Made by a program: the position numbers and the translations under genes
Assembly: GCA_900542265.1 (NCBI GenBank)
Contig: UQML01000006.1
Coordinates: forward strand, 1 to 64,000
From: an uncultured Eggerthella sp.
Lineage (GTDB): Bacteria; Actinomycetota; Coriobacteriia; Coriobacteriales; Eggerthellaceae
DNA length: 64,000 nt
Reading direction: 5' to 3'
In this document: positions 35,088-44,078 of the stretch, one piece after another
Layout of the letters: every line of letters begins with the position of its first letter
Position numbering within the stretch: position 1 is the first letter of the stretch
The notes under the pieces: generated by a model
The model's input: only the letters and a program-made list of their open reading frames with translations
What the model was told of the DNA's origin: nothing
The model's database searches: none

Positions 35088-35495
35088 CATACCAGCGCTT
35101 AATGTTTACAACCAGCGCGTACGCCTAGCACGGACAGCGCGCAGTACTTAGGATCAGCACTTACGCCTAGCGCAACCAGCGCGCAAGGCTAGTGCGCATG
35201 CCTTGCACTTATGCGCACTTCTAGCATGCGAGGTTTATCGCGCGCAACTTTTTCGATTTTTGCCCCTGTTTTGACAAAACTGAGGCATTATGTGAGCCTA
35301 GCTAAGAAAAGCTCTAAACAATACGCAACACCTGAGGTTGACCAAGAATATTTAAACCTCAGGTGTTGCGTATGTCCTATTTTTACTCTTACAGAACGGC
35401 TAAGAGGCAAGCTGCTTAACCATGCAGCCTCCCAAAACTCTTCGTTTTGTCCCAAAACGCCAAAATACATGGAAAGTTAGTGTTGGCATACTTTT
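35088..35495. other. gene-free, structure-rich intergenic block
   Basis: 408 bases without a credible gene. The left part (35101-35220) contains imperfect direct repeats such as TACGCCTAGC (35120-35129, 35162-35171) and CAACCAGCGCG (35109-35119, 35173-35183). The centre has a perfect 19-bp inverted repeat (35321-35373). There is a GTTTTGACAAAAC palindrome (35268-35280), and the right part has CAAAAC/GTTTTG/CAAAAC (35433-35458), which can fold in two exclusive ways. It may be a mobile or repeated intergenic element, or an RNA. Confidence 0.6.
35321..35373. repeat. perfect 19-bp inverted repeat
   Basis: ATACGCAACACCTGAGGTT (35321-35339) is matched exactly by its reverse complement at 35355-35373, with a 15-base AT-rich spacer. 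There is no T tract on either side, so it is not a standard terminator, although it lies between two convergent genes. Confidence 0.9.
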
Positions 35496-37607
35496 TTACT
35501 CGTCCTCCGCATAGGGAGAGCCTAAGTAGGACAAACAGCACATTACGACACCAGCAACAATCGTGGGTATGAGGTAAGTTGGATCAATCCAAATGCTCGC
35601 TCCTCCCCGCTCCGCAAAACTAGCAAGTGCAAGACCCGCAAGCATGATACCGAACGATGTCACGCTTCCAAAAAAAGTCCAAAGACGCGTAAGCTTAGAG
35701 CAAAAGAGCGCCATAACGAAGGCAGCAAGAAGCCAAGAGAGCAAAATGATCCACTGTGCCGGGTCTTGCATGATCATCCAATAGTTGTCATTCATGACAT
35801 TCCACATGCGCAGGACACCATAGTTCAAAGGATCCCATCCCATAATAGATAATGATCCCAATCCTGCCATAAGAGCAGAAACTAACCCTGCCATAAGTGT
35901 TGCAACAACTGCTTGCACAGGGCGCAACAGCCAACCAGCTAGAAAAGGAACAAGAGGGCAAAATCCAAAACAGCCAAAAAGCGCCGGCGACAAGACTATT
36001 GCTGCCTGTCTATTACTAAACCGGCCTGCTCTGACCCACCAGACAACACCAGCGACGACAAGAATGACACCCGGAACAGGCGCATTGTTAACAAACAACA
36101 TCGCACCCAATGATGCCAGCCCCAAAAGCGCACCAATATGAGGCCACACAAAAGCAGCAATAACCAAAACAGCAACAACACCCCAGGTTAAAGGAGAGGT
36201 CCATCCCCCTAGATACGGGATGTTAGATGCCGACATAAACGCAATGATTGCCACATTGATAAGACTCCATATGCGCAACCAAATTGACATCGTATGTGCA
36301 TCAAGAGGATCAAACGGAGGCTTATCATAGCTTGCATCAAAAAGGCGTCGCGAAGAAATACGTTCAGCCCGTCTCTGTCGACTCCGTTCAACATACTCCG
36401 GTTCAACACCAGGAGGGGCAAGATGCAAAAAACCAAATACGCCCTGCGGTTCATCTGCATCATAATACGTAGCAGAATCAGCAAAACCAGCACGCGCACC
36501 GCGATCTGCTGCTCTAGCCGAAAGGGGATCAAAGATATCAGTTGCTTCTTCATCGTCTTCAAAAGGACTTACTACTTCAGCAAGCTTTTTAGCACCTTCT
36601 TTGGGAGAGCCAAGACAGGGCTGTAATTCTTTGGCGAATGCCCTCACCGTGTCATAGCGCTCATCACGATAGGGCTCAAGCGCGCAAAAAAGAATGTCAT
36701 CAATTGCCTCATCGACATCATCCATGCAAAGACTAGGCAACACAAGTTCAGCATCAAAAATAGCATCTTCGGCTTCTGAGAGATTAGGCGCAAAAAAATG
36801 GTTGGATCCTGTTATAAGTTCATAGGTAAGAGAGGCAAGCGCCCATTCATCGCAGCGCTCATCGAGCTCTTCACGACGCATCTGCTCAATAGGCATATAG
36901 CCAATAGTGCCTCCAGCAGCAGAACCAAAACCACCTTCATCAGCCAAGCGCGCCAAGCCAAAATCAACTACCTTGACCTGGCCTTTTTGATTGATCAGAA
37001 TGTTGTCTGGTTTGATATCAAGATGGAGCACATGATTTTTGTGAGCTGTTTGTAGAGCATGGGCAACTGATTTAAAAATGGCAGCAACTACATCAGCGTC
37101 AATGTCATCAGGGTAATCGCGCAACAAATCCCCCACCGACATACCCTCAACGTATTCCATAATGAGGTACGCCATACTGTCTTGAATTTCAAAATCATAA
37201 ATTTGAACGATGGAGGCATCGTTTAGCTGAGCAGCCGTACGCGCTTCTTCAAGACCAGGCGTAGCAAGCGTCTCATGTTCATAGACCTTATCCATAAGAG
37301 ACACGCTCAAATTTGGATCAAGCACACGTGTGCCCGTGCGTTTCTCCTTAAAAGGAGAAACAAAATCAGCCGGAAACGAGCTCGGTCCACCTTGATTATC
37401 TAAAACATGCCTAAATTGCGCGGTCTCGAGAAGAGACGGATCTTGCCCCTGCGCAGATACTACCTGCGTCTGAGCCTCATCAAGCGGAATACATTTGATG
37501 GCAACTTCGCGGCGGATAGTCGTGTCGTAGGCAACCACGACAGAAGCAAAGCCGCCTGAACCTGCTTCATAGAGTGGTTGATACCTATTAAGAATACGAT
37601 CCTGCAT
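35496..37607 (-). CDS. membrane-bound Hanks-type Ser/Thr protein kinase, non-RD
   Basis: A 703-residue protein. The kinase domain (about 9-330) has a Gly-rich loop AGSGGFASV (15-23), K38 (VAIK), catalytic loop H195-L-D197-IKPDN, and DFGLARL. The residue before the catalytic Asp is Leu rather than Arg, so it is a non-RD kinase and may not depend on activation-loop phosphorylation. An insert of about 75 residues separates K38 from the alpha-C region. A charged linker leads to about eight C-terminal hydrophobic segments (from about 440 to 695), with no PASTA domains. It follows larC by 35 bases on the same strand. The membrane part could sense a signal; that is inference. Confidence 0.88.
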   Translation of the reverse strand: MQDRILNRYQPLYEAGSGGFASVVVAYDTTIRREVAIKCIPLDEAQTQVVSAQGQDPSLLETAQFRHVLDNQGGPSSFPADFVSPFKEKRTGTRVLDPNLSVSLMDKVYEHETLATPGLEEARTAAQLNDASIVQIYDFEIQDSMAYLIMEYVEGMSVGDLLRDYPDDIDADVVAAIFKSVAHALQTAHKNHVLHLDIKPDNILINQKGQVKVVDFGLARLADEGGFGSAAGGTIGYMPIEQMRREELDERCDEWALASLTYELITGSNHFFAPNLSEAEDAIFDAELVLPSLCMDDVDEAIDDILFCALEPYRDERYDTVRAFAKELQPCLGSPKEGAKKLAEVVSPFEDDEEATDIFDPLSARAADRGARAGFADSATYYDADEPQGVFGFLHLAPPGVEPEYVERSRQRRAERISSRRLFDASYDKPPFDPLDAHTMSIWLRIWSLINVAIIAFMSASNIPYLGGWTSPLTWGVVAVLVIAAFVWPHIGALLGLASLGAMLFVNNAPVPGVILVVAGVVWWVRAGRFSNRQAAIVLSPALFGCFGFCPLVPFLAGWLLRPVQAVVATLMAGLVSALMAGLGSLSIMGWDPLNYGVLRMWNVMNDNYWMIMQDPAQWIILLSWLLAAFVMALFCSKLTRLWTFFGSVTSFGIMLAGLALASFAERGGASIWIDPTYLIPTIVAGVVMCCLSYLGSPYAEDE

Positions 37608-37642
37608 GATGCGTATATCCTCGCGCCTTTTTACTCCACACC

Positions 37643-38209
37643 TTATGCGTCAAAAGCAGCAACAAACTGAGCCAAGATGGCTGCGCTTGTTGGCGTACAA
37701 AGTTCCCCTGGTAACGTAGTTTCCTGAACAGGAATTGCATACGCCTCTAAGATATGCGCTGTCGCAGGAGTAGGAATACTCATCTCACCATGAGCACACA
37801 TAACCGTACCCGAACCCGTCTGCACGGGTGTTGCATGAACCAATCCATCAGATGCCGCCGTAGAGCCCAAAGCAAAAAAAGTGGTACAAATTTTAAGGGC
37901 GTTCTGAATACCAGCAGCTTGTCCAACTTCATGAAAATGAGCTTGATCAACAGTGGTATGATGCGCTGCCGCTTCTGCTGTTGCCAAAATAGTATAAACT
38001 CCTGCAAGCGATCGCTTAATCTCAGGATTACAGGTAAGGGCATCAATTGTTTGCATAATTTCTGCAAGATCATGGTGGTGTTTATCAGGAATAATGGCAT
38101 TATCCATTACTTCAACAACAAACTTTTTCTGCAAATCATCGCAGTGTGCTTCAATCTGTTCCAGAATAGTAGTGCGTGTAGCAGACTTGGAAAGATCAAG
38201 AACAATCAT
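37643..38209 (-). CDS. larC: half-length LarC-like nickel-pincer cofactor protein
   Basis: A 188-residue protein matching only the middle of LarC (usually about 400 residues): DKHHHDLAEIMQTID, AAAHHTTVDQAHFHEVG, GSGTVMCAHGEMSIPTPATAHIL and ELCTPTSAAIL. The N-terminal segment (usual DCxxGxxGDM) and the whole C-terminal half, where the CTP-dependent nickel insertion is carried out in known LarC, are missing. It has its own AAGGAG site and ATG 38209, so it appears to be an intact short gene. It follows larE and larB. No larA (lactate racemase) is in the window. It may need a second protein elsewhere or have another role. Confidence 0.75.
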   Translation of the reverse strand: MIVLDLSKSATRTTILEQIEAHCDDLQKKFVVEVMDNAIIPDKHHHDLAEIMQTIDALTCNPEIKRSLAGVYTILATAEAAAHHTTVDQAHFHEVGQAAGIQNALKICTTFFALGSTAASDGLVHATPVQTGSGTVMCAHGEMSIPTPATAHILEAYAIPVQETTLPGELCTPTSAAILAQFVAAFDA

Positions 38210-38242
38210 TACAAACTCCTTTGTAGATAAAAATACAAACTG

Positions 38243-38995
38243 TCATGCACTTCGTCCGGCTAGATGATTAATTTGATGCGCCTGAAACCCTGCTCCAAAC
38301 CCGTTATCAATATTGACAACGGAGGTGCCTGACGCGCACGAATTAAGCATAGCAAGCAAGGCAGCCAACCCATGGAATGATGCTCCATATCCGACAGATG
38401 TTGGCACAGCAATCACCGGAGCTGACGTAAGCCCTCCAATAACAGAGGCCAGAGCCCCTTCCATGCCCGCAACCGCAATCACCACATGCGCTTGCATAAT
38501 CTCATCGGCATGAACCATCAAACGATGCAATCCCGCAACACCCACATCATAAAGACGCACTACGTTATTACCAAGTGCTTCAGCGGTAAGCGCTGCTTCT
38601 TCTGCTACGGGCAAGTCTGAAGTACCTGCACACGCCACCACAATCGTACCATTACCATCAGGGGCAGGCATATCACCAACAAGTCCAATGTGCGCTTCTG
38701 CATGATAGGTAAAGGACAACTGCTTGGCAATCTCTTGCGCCTTATCCTCATCAAGACGAGTGATTAAAATGCAGCCTTGATGAGCATCGCGCAGCGTTGT
38801 AGCAATTGCTAGAATCTGTTCGGCGGTTTTACCCGCGCCATAGATTACCTCAGCTGCACCTTGTCGTATCTGCCGATGTAAATCAACTTTAGCGAACCCC
38901 AAATCCTCAAAAGGTTTTTGTTTGAGTTCTAAAAGGGCATCATCGACAGTGAGCGTGCCTTCTTGTACCTGCGCCAACACCTTACGAACATCCAT
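38243..38995 (-). CDS. larB: LarB, nickel-pincer cofactor carboxylase/hydrolase
   Basis: PurE-like enzyme that carboxylates the pyridinium ring of nicotinic acid adenine dinucleotide and cleaves its phosphoanhydride, the first step of nickel-pincer cofactor synthesis. Seen are the N-terminal helical segment, VIYGAGKTAEQI, the PurE-like core ACAGTSDLPVAEEAALTAEALG, VYDVGVAG-like LYDVGVAGLHRL, and VAGMEGALASVIGGL. ATG 38995 with GGA six bases upstream is preferred; ATG 39010 is possible. It overlaps the end of larE and precedes the short larC. Confidence 0.88.
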   Translation of the reverse strand: MDVRKVLAQVQEGTLTVDDALLELKQKPFEDLGFAKVDLHRQIRQGAAEVIYGAGKTAEQILAIATTLRDAHQGCILITRLDEDKAQEIAKQLSFTYHAEAHIGLVGDMPAPDGNGTIVVACAGTSDLPVAEEAALTAEALGNNVVRLYDVGVAGLHRLMVHADEIMQAHVVIAVAGMEGALASVIGGLTSAPVIAVPTSVGYGASFHGLAALLAMLNSCASGTSVVNIDNGFGAGFQAHQINHLAGRSA

Positions 38996-39701
38996 TATTT
39001 TTCCAATCATTGTGCTCTATTACTTCAAGTGCTGCTTGCGTAAGCGGTGTATCAGTCGGCACGACGGTCGCACGGCAAGAAACGCTCGGTTTATCTGCCG
39101 TAATAAGCCCCATCAGCGCTGAATGTTTTCGTATATCTTCTTTGGTCAATCCGGCTAACCGTAAAGGCGATAGGACACCCAACTCCGCAAGTGCCTTAAA
39201 ACCAGGGCGATTGTCAGGATCGTCACTTGCGTTAGTCCCATCGACCAAAACTTCTATTCCCTGCTCAGTACGCGCCTGATCAAGAATGGTCGAAAAGATA
39301 CGTTTTTTGCAATAATAGCAACGATTCCATGGATTCCTGGCAATATTCTCATCAGCCAAAACATCAATATTAAGCGTTGTATAAGGCACATCGAGTTGCA
39401 TGGACACAAGATCCGCATCATCCGCCTCAAAAGGATACTGAAACACCGACGCCACCCGATATGGATATATTTCAACGCCGCATGCTATAGCACAAGCGAG
39501 TAAATACGCTGAATCAACTCCACCCGAGTACGCAAGCGCAACCCGCGGATACTGCTCAAAAAAATCCCTAAGAGCCTCAGGAACATCAGAAACTGTTGTC
39601 TCAAATGACACTGCTTTACGTGACGTCACTTTGGACGGCGCTCCAGATGCTCTCTGCAATCTCTGTAGCCTCTGTAATCTCTCATTGGCATCAAACGACA
39701 A
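38982..39701 (-). CDS. larE: LarE, sacrificial sulfur transferase, shortened C-terminus
   Basis: PP-loop enzyme that supplies sulfur to the nickel-pincer precursor, in the known protein by sacrificing its own cysteine. SGGVDS is at 59-64, the CYYCKK segment is present, and C209 in KPSVSC occupies the place of the reactive Cys. The chain ends about 30 residues later, so the C-terminal part is shorter than in typical LarE (about 270 residues). The probable start is TTG 39701, behind TAGGAG, three bases after the reductase stop. The N-terminus is a LQR tripeptide repeat coded by a 9-bp repeat. It is followed by larB with overlap. Confidence 0.82.
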   Translation of the reverse strand: MSFDANERLQRLQRLQRASGAPSKVTSRKAVSFETTVSDVPEALRDFFEQYPRVALAYSGGVDSAYLLACAIACGVEIYPYRVASVFQYPFEADDADLVSMQLDVPYTTLNIDVLADENIARNPWNRCYYCKKRIFSTILDQARTEQGIEVLVDGTNASDDPDNRPGFKALAELGVLSPLRLAGLTKEDIRKHSALMGLITADKPSVSCRATVVPTDTPLTQAALEVIEHNDWKNNGCS

Positions 39702-39704
39702 TCG

Positions 39705-40856
39705 CTACGCTCCTAACTCAACGTCGATCGAGGGCATGATTTCTGAAATACGGATATGTTGAGGGCAGTGCTCCTCACATGTTCCACACGCATCACAATA
39801 CGACGCGTCGCGCCCATAGCCAGAGATCTCATTCTGATAGAAATTTTTCGCAGCCTCCATACCCTCAATTTCTTTCAGGTTAAGGGCGGTGAAGTTATAG
39901 GGAATAACAATTTTATTCGGGCAATACTCAACACAATAGTTGCACCCCGTACAAGGCACTGTATTGTAGCTTGCAAGCGCCATCTGTGCCTTGGCAATAA
40001 CCTCATCCTCATAAGGTGTCAGCATCCCAATATGCGAGCGATCAGCATAGATGCAATTCTCGTCAATCATCTCTATTGAGCGCATGCCAGAGAGCACTAA
40101 CGACACCTCAGGCATATTCCACAAATAGTCAAATCCCCACTCAGCATATGAGCGATCAATGCCACTTGCATCAAAAACCTCCTTCACACGCTCAGGAGGA
40201 TCTGCTAGCAAGCCACCGCGCAAGGGCTCCATTACAACAACCCCCATACCACGCTCAGCTGCAGCGCGCATTCCCTTCAAGCCTACTTGAAATTCTGTGT
40301 CTCGATAATTCAGCTGAATCTGACAAAAATCCCAAGGTGCTGCATCAAGGATCTCTTCAAACAAATCAAAGTCATCGTGAAAGGAAAAACCAATATGACC
40401 AACACGCCCATCGGCCTTTGCCTGCAACAAAGATTCAAGTGCATTAATTTTTTGCGTACGCCGCCAAGAGCCGCCATTAAGTGAATGAATGAGGTAAAAA
40501 TCAAGGTAATCAAGATCAAGACGCTTCATCTGCAGATCTAGATAGCGATCAAAATCGGCCTCTTCTTTATAGAGCCATGCAGGTGATTTTGACGCGATAT
40601 AGACTTTTTCGCGATAGCCATCCTTGAGCGCTTGACCCAGCACTACCTCTGAATTACCACAGTGATAGTTGTAGGCTGTATCAAAGTAGTTAACGCCGTT
40701 GTCAATAGCGCGCCGGATCATTGCGATGGATTTTTCCACATCCATAACGCCGGTGCCATCCTCATACGTCTGCCCCTCAACAGTCGGCATACGCATGACG
40801 CCCAAACCTAACGCAGAAACCTCGATACCCGTTGTACCCATGGGACGCTTTTGCAT
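39705..40856 (-). CDS. aldo/keto reductase with two C-terminal [4Fe-4S] motifs
   Basis: A 383-residue protein. Residues 1-280 are an aldo/keto reductase barrel (MGTTGIEVSALGLGVMRMP, FDTAYNYHCGNSE with the catalytic Tyr, YLDFYLIHSL). The C-terminal 100 residues contain CTGCNYCVEYCPNKI and CDACGTCEEHCPQHI, typical for two iron-sulfur clusters. Such proteins are common in anaerobes; the substrate is unknown. ATG 40856 is chosen for its GAGAGGGG site and because it gives the usual MQKRPMG start. It lies immediately upstream of larE and may be part of the same transcript. Confidence 0.9.
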   Translation of the reverse strand: MQKRPMGTTGIEVSALGLGVMRMPTVEGQTYEDGTGVMDVEKSIAMIRRAIDNGVNYFDTAYNYHCGNSEVVLGQALKDGYREKVYIASKSPAWLYKEEADFDRYLDLQMKRLDLDYLDFYLIHSLNGGSWRRTQKINALESLLQAKADGRVGHIGFSFHDDFDLFEEILDAAPWDFCQIQLNYRDTEFQVGLKGMRAAAERGMGVVVMEPLRGGLLADPPERVKEVFDASGIDRSYAEWGFDYLWNMPEVSLVLSGMRSIEMIDENCIYADRSHIGMLTPYEDEVIAKAQMALASYNTVPCTGCNYCVEYCPNKIVIPYNFTALNLKEIEGMEAAKNFYQNEISGYGRDASYCDACGTCEEHCPQHIRISEIMPSIDVELGA

Positions 40857-41057
40857 AAGATACCCCTCTCCCATACCACGCGTCGGACGCGCAAATGATG
40901 TTTGTCTCATCATACTAAAGTCTTGACGCGCCTGCACAAAAACCTGATCTACAACTATGCTTGAAAGAAAAACAACCTTCTCGCTAAGCGCAACAGGAAT
41001 GCAAAGAGGGGTGATTTTCGAGCATAAGCCCGAATAAACTGGAACAATATATTTATG

Positions 41058-42131
41058 CTATTTCTTGCTTACGCCAGTCTTGAAGTGCATAACATCCCCA
41101 TCTTGGACAACATAATCTTTGCCTTCTTGACGAAGCTTACCCGCAGCACGACATCCTGCCTCGCCACCCAGTTCTGAGTAGTCTTCAAAACTTGCGGTCT
41201 CTGCTTTAATGAAATTCTTTTCAAAGTCCGAATGGATTACCCCTGCTGCCTGAGGGGCTTTAGCGCCAATGGGAATAGTCCATGCTTTTGCCTCAAGCTC
41301 ACCTGCCGTAAAGTAGCTTTGCAGACCAAGCAGATGATATGCTTCACGCACTAAACGCGCCAACCCAGACTCTTCTAATCCTAATGCCTCTAAGTATTCC
41401 GCTGCCTCACCAGGATCAAGCTCAGCTAAATCAGCTTCAACTTTTGCGCTAATAGGTACCGGTTTTACCCCATCGATATCTGCTAATTCTGCATCCAGCT
41501 GATCTTCATCAACGTTGGCAATATAGAGCATAGGCTTCATTGTAAGGAGGTGGAGATCGTAAATTAGATCTTGCTCCTCTTCCGTCAAGCCAAGCGTACG
41601 AGCACGTTTTCCCTCATTGAGGCCAGCTTCAACTTGGTTGACAACTTCAAGCTTATGAGCAGCGTTTTTATCTCGCTTGGCATCTTTTTCCAATCGAGGC
41701 TTCGCCTTTTCAATAGTACCCAGATCAGCTAGCACGAGCTCTGTTGTGATAGTCTCAACATCACTTGCTGGATCAACCTTGCCAGCAACATGTACAACAT
41801 CAGGATCGGAAAAGAACCGTACAACTTCACAAATAGCATCTGTCTCACGAATGTTGTGCAAGAACTGATTACCCAATCCCTCACCCTGCGAGGCACCTTC
41901 CACAAGTCCTGCAATATCAACAAACTCAACAGTAGCAGGCACGATGCGCGATGGATTAACAATTTCAGCAAGTCTATCAAGACGCTTGTCAGGCACTGGT
42001 ACCACACCAACATTAGGCTCAATTGTGGCAAACGGATAATTTGCCGCCAAACCACCTTTGTTTGTAAGAGCGGTAAACAACGTGGACTTTCCAACATTAG
42101 GCAATCCAACAATACCAATTGACAGCGCCAT
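41058..42131 (-). CDS. ychF: redox-regulated/ribosome-associated ATPase YchF (Obg family)
   Basis: A 357-residue OLA1/YchF protein. The P-loop is GLPNVGKST (about 8-16), and the G4 region reads ANVDE, a variant typical of this family, which prefers ATP to GTP. The TGS domain at the C-terminus (about 275-357) includes TGELEAKAWTI and DVMHFKTGVSKK. It binds ribosomes and is involved in stress responses. It is preceded by the NSS symporter with a 31-base gap. Confidence 0.96.
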   Translation of the reverse strand: MALSIGIVGLPNVGKSTLFTALTNKGGLAANYPFATIEPNVGVVPVPDKRLDRLAEIVNPSRIVPATVEFVDIAGLVEGASQGEGLGNQFLHNIRETDAICEVVRFFSDPDVVHVAGKVDPASDVETITTELVLADLGTIEKAKPRLEKDAKRDKNAAHKLEVVNQVEAGLNEGKRARTLGLTEEEQDLIYDLHLLTMKPMLYIANVDEDQLDAELADIDGVKPVPISAKVEADLAELDPGEAAEYLEALGLEESGLARLVREAYHLLGLQSYFTAGELEAKAWTIPIGAKAPQAAGVIHSDFEKNFIKAETASFEDYSELGGEAGCRAAGKLRQEGKDYVVQDGDVMHFKTGVSKK

Positions 42132-42162
42132 AACTGAGATGTCTCCTTCTTTTTAGATTCCC

Positions 42163-43554
42163 CTACATTGCAAACAAGCCAAATTGTGCAGCAACATAAG
42201 CAATCAAAATAATAATGATGAGCACAGGGGCGATATATTTAATCATAACAACCCAAGGCTTTTCCAGTTTGAACGGACTTGAAATCTTAATTTCAAAAGT
42301 CAGCGCATCAGGCTTGATGATCCAACCAACAAAGATACAGGTCATCAATGCAGCAAGCGGCATCATGACGGAGTTGGACAAGAAGTCTGCAAAGTCGAGA
42401 ATTGAAGAACCCTCACCCAAAGGTTGAATAAAGGACAGGCCATTGTAGCCCAAGTTGACAACAAGGGCAGCAGCAGCCAACGCTATAAAGGTTACCTTCA
42501 TAGCACGCTTACGTTCCCAGTGCGCACCATCAGAAATAATTGAAACACACGTTTCAACAAGAGAGATAGCCGAAGTGAGCGCAGCAAACAAAACAAGCAA
42601 GAAAAAGACTGCACCAACAACTACAGCGGCACCGCCAAAATCAGCAAACATTTGCGGCAAAACAACAAACATCAAGCCAGGACCGGAGTTCTCCATTACA
42701 GCCTCGCCTGATCCCAAAGCCATAAATGCACCCGGAATAATCATCAAACCCGCGAGGAATGATACACCAATATCAAAACCACCAATACGAACAGCGCTTG
42801 ATGACAATGATTCTTTCTTATCAAGATATGAACCATAAGTAATCATGATGCCCATCGCCAAAGAAAGCGAGAAAAACATTTGTCCCAAAGCAGAGATAAC
42901 AAGCTCAGGACTAAACTTGCTCCAATCAGGAACCAAATAGAATGCTGCGCCTTCCAGAGCACCAGGCTGCATAAGTGTATAACCAGCAAGCAAGACTGCA
43001 AATAGAATCAACAGTGGCATCATGACCAAGTTGGCTTTTTCAATACCACCTTTTACACCACGAGAGACAACAAAAAAGACGATCGCAATAAAGATAGCTA
43101 GCCAAATATAGGTCTCAAAAGGCGCAGTGATGAACGAGCCAAAATAGGTTGGATCAGCAAGCGCGAGCGGACCATCGACCAAATAGGCGGCAAAATATTT
43201 GGTAACCCAGCCACCAATAACAAAGTAATAAGGCGTGATAATGAACGGAATAAGCGAAGCAAAAACGCCAATAAAGGCGTACTTTTTGCCAAACGCCTTA
43301 AAGGCACCAATAGCAGAAAGACCCGTTTTACGACCAAGCGCCAACTCCAAAAGGAGAAGTGAAACACCAAACGTAAAGACCAAAATCAAGTAGGTGATAA
43401 GAAACATACCACCGCCGTATTTTGCAGCAAGATAGGGAAAGCGCCAGAGGTTGCCCAAGCCTACAGCGGAAGCTGCTGCAGCCAAAATAAAGGCCCACTT
43501 GCCGGACCACTTAGCACGATGTTGTTTTTCTTCTTCAGTAGAAATGAGTGTCAT
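42163..43554 (-). CDS. sodium-dependent transporter, NSS (neurotransmitter:sodium symporter) family
   Basis: A 463-residue integral membrane protein with about eleven to twelve helices. The first helix contains the family signature AAAASAVGLGNLWRFPYLAAKYGGG (about 27-51), which forms Na+ and substrate sites. The family imports amino acids such as Leu, Tyr or Trp with Na+. The substrate cannot be predicted. A small ribosome site AAGGAA precedes ATG 43554. It is upstream of ychF, perhaps on the same transcript. Confidence 0.93.
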   Translation of the reverse strand: MTLISTEEEKQHRAKWSGKWAFILAAAASAVGLGNLWRFPYLAAKYGGGMFLITYLILVFTFGVSLLLLELALGRKTGLSAIGAFKAFGKKYAFIGVFASLIPFIITPYYFVIGGWVTKYFAAYLVDGPLALADPTYFGSFITAPFETYIWLAIFIAIVFFVVSRGVKGGIEKANLVMMPLLILFAVLLAGYTLMQPGALEGAAFYLVPDWSKFSPELVISALGQMFFSLSLAMGIMITYGSYLDKKESLSSSAVRIGGFDIGVSFLAGLMIIPGAFMALGSGEAVMENSGPGLMFVVLPQMFADFGGAAVVVGAVFFLLVLFAALTSAISLVETCVSIISDGAHWERKRAMKVTFIALAAAALVVNLGYNGLSFIQPLGEGSSILDFADFLSNSVMMPLAALMTCIFVGWIIKPDALTFEIKISSPFKLEKPWVVMIKYIAPVLIIIILIAYVAAQFGLFAM

Positions 43555-43726
43555 AGCTTATTCCTTGTAGGTGTCTGTTCACGTACGTCGGATAAGTATA
43601 CCCAAGCAAGCATAGACAACAGCCGTATAGCAAGGTCTTTATCTGAGGACAGGTAGAAAAATGGCGACTGTTTGGGCGTTGGAATTCAAGAGAAATTGTA
43701 AGGAGGAGAGAATATCAGAAAAGAGA

Positions 43727-43773
43727 AAGTCTTCTGTACAGCCCCGATTCAACCTAAGCCACACAGAAGACTT
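43727..43773. terminator. 11-bp inverted repeat, possible terminator of the small acidic gene
   Basis: Perfect 11-bp arms with a 25-base spacer lie 99 bases after the stop of the acidic 68-residue gene on the minus strand. The long loop and lack of a T tract make a terminator role uncertain. Confidence 0.4.
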
Positions 43774-43778
43774 CATCA

Positions 43779-43824
43779 TGAGATACACAATAAGATACGA
43801 TGAGATACGAAATGAGATACGCAA
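43779..43824. repeat. four-unit TGAGATACGAAA-type direct repeat
   Basis: Units at 43779-43790, 43791-43800, 43801-43812 and 43813-43824 share the core GAGATACR; the second is two bases shorter. Confidence 0.65.
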
Positions 43825-43871
43825 TAATGCCGTTTGTCAGTTTAGCGAACCATGACTATACCAACACGCTC

Positions 43872-44078
43872 TTAGGCGCATGTTGATGAAGAGCCCGTCT
43901 CTTTAATGCAATCAACATATGCTTGATCAAAGTCGTTGGTCTCTGTTGGGTTTGTTGGCTCACCATCAGTAAAATCCTTCTGATTTTGAGCCAATACATC
44001 TGCATCAATGGCGTCTTCCATAATAGAAGCGTTTTCCGCTTTTCCATCCGTATCTGTAAGCGTCATTTTATCGTCCAT
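43872..44078 (-). CDS. small acidic protein of unknown function
   Basis: A 68-residue, strongly acidic protein (many Asp, Glu, Asn, Thr) with no membrane segment and no family I recognise. Support for coding is a good AAGGGAGG site eight bases before ATG 44078 and an open frame between structured flanks. Two Cys residues (CIK and the terminal CA) are near the end. Composition resembles the acidic tails of the neighbouring truA region. Confidence 0.55.
   Translation of the reverse strand: MDDKMTLTDTDGKAENASIMEDAIDADVLAQNQKDFTDGEPTNPTETNDFDQAYVDCIKETGSSSTCA

Larger units (their letters stand above)
43555..43871. other. intergenic region with inverted and direct repeats
   Basis: About 317 bases between the NSS gene and the small acidic gene. 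It contains an 11-bp inverted repeat, AAGTCTTCTGT (43727-43737) and ACAGAAGACTT (43763-43773), and four direct copies of TGAGATACRMAA-like units (43779-43824). An isolated AAGGAGGAG at about 43700 has no start codon at a suitable distance. Confidence 0.55.

Noticed and set aside
35211..35480. Plus-strand open reading frame of 89 codons in the gene-free block
   Set aside because: It runs through the perfect inverted repeat and has no ribosome site; its composition follows the repeats, so it is not reported as a gene.
43661..43855. Small plus-strand reading frame with an AAGGAGGAG inside
   Set aside because: The ribosome-like site has no start codon at 5-12 bases, and the frame crosses the repeats.
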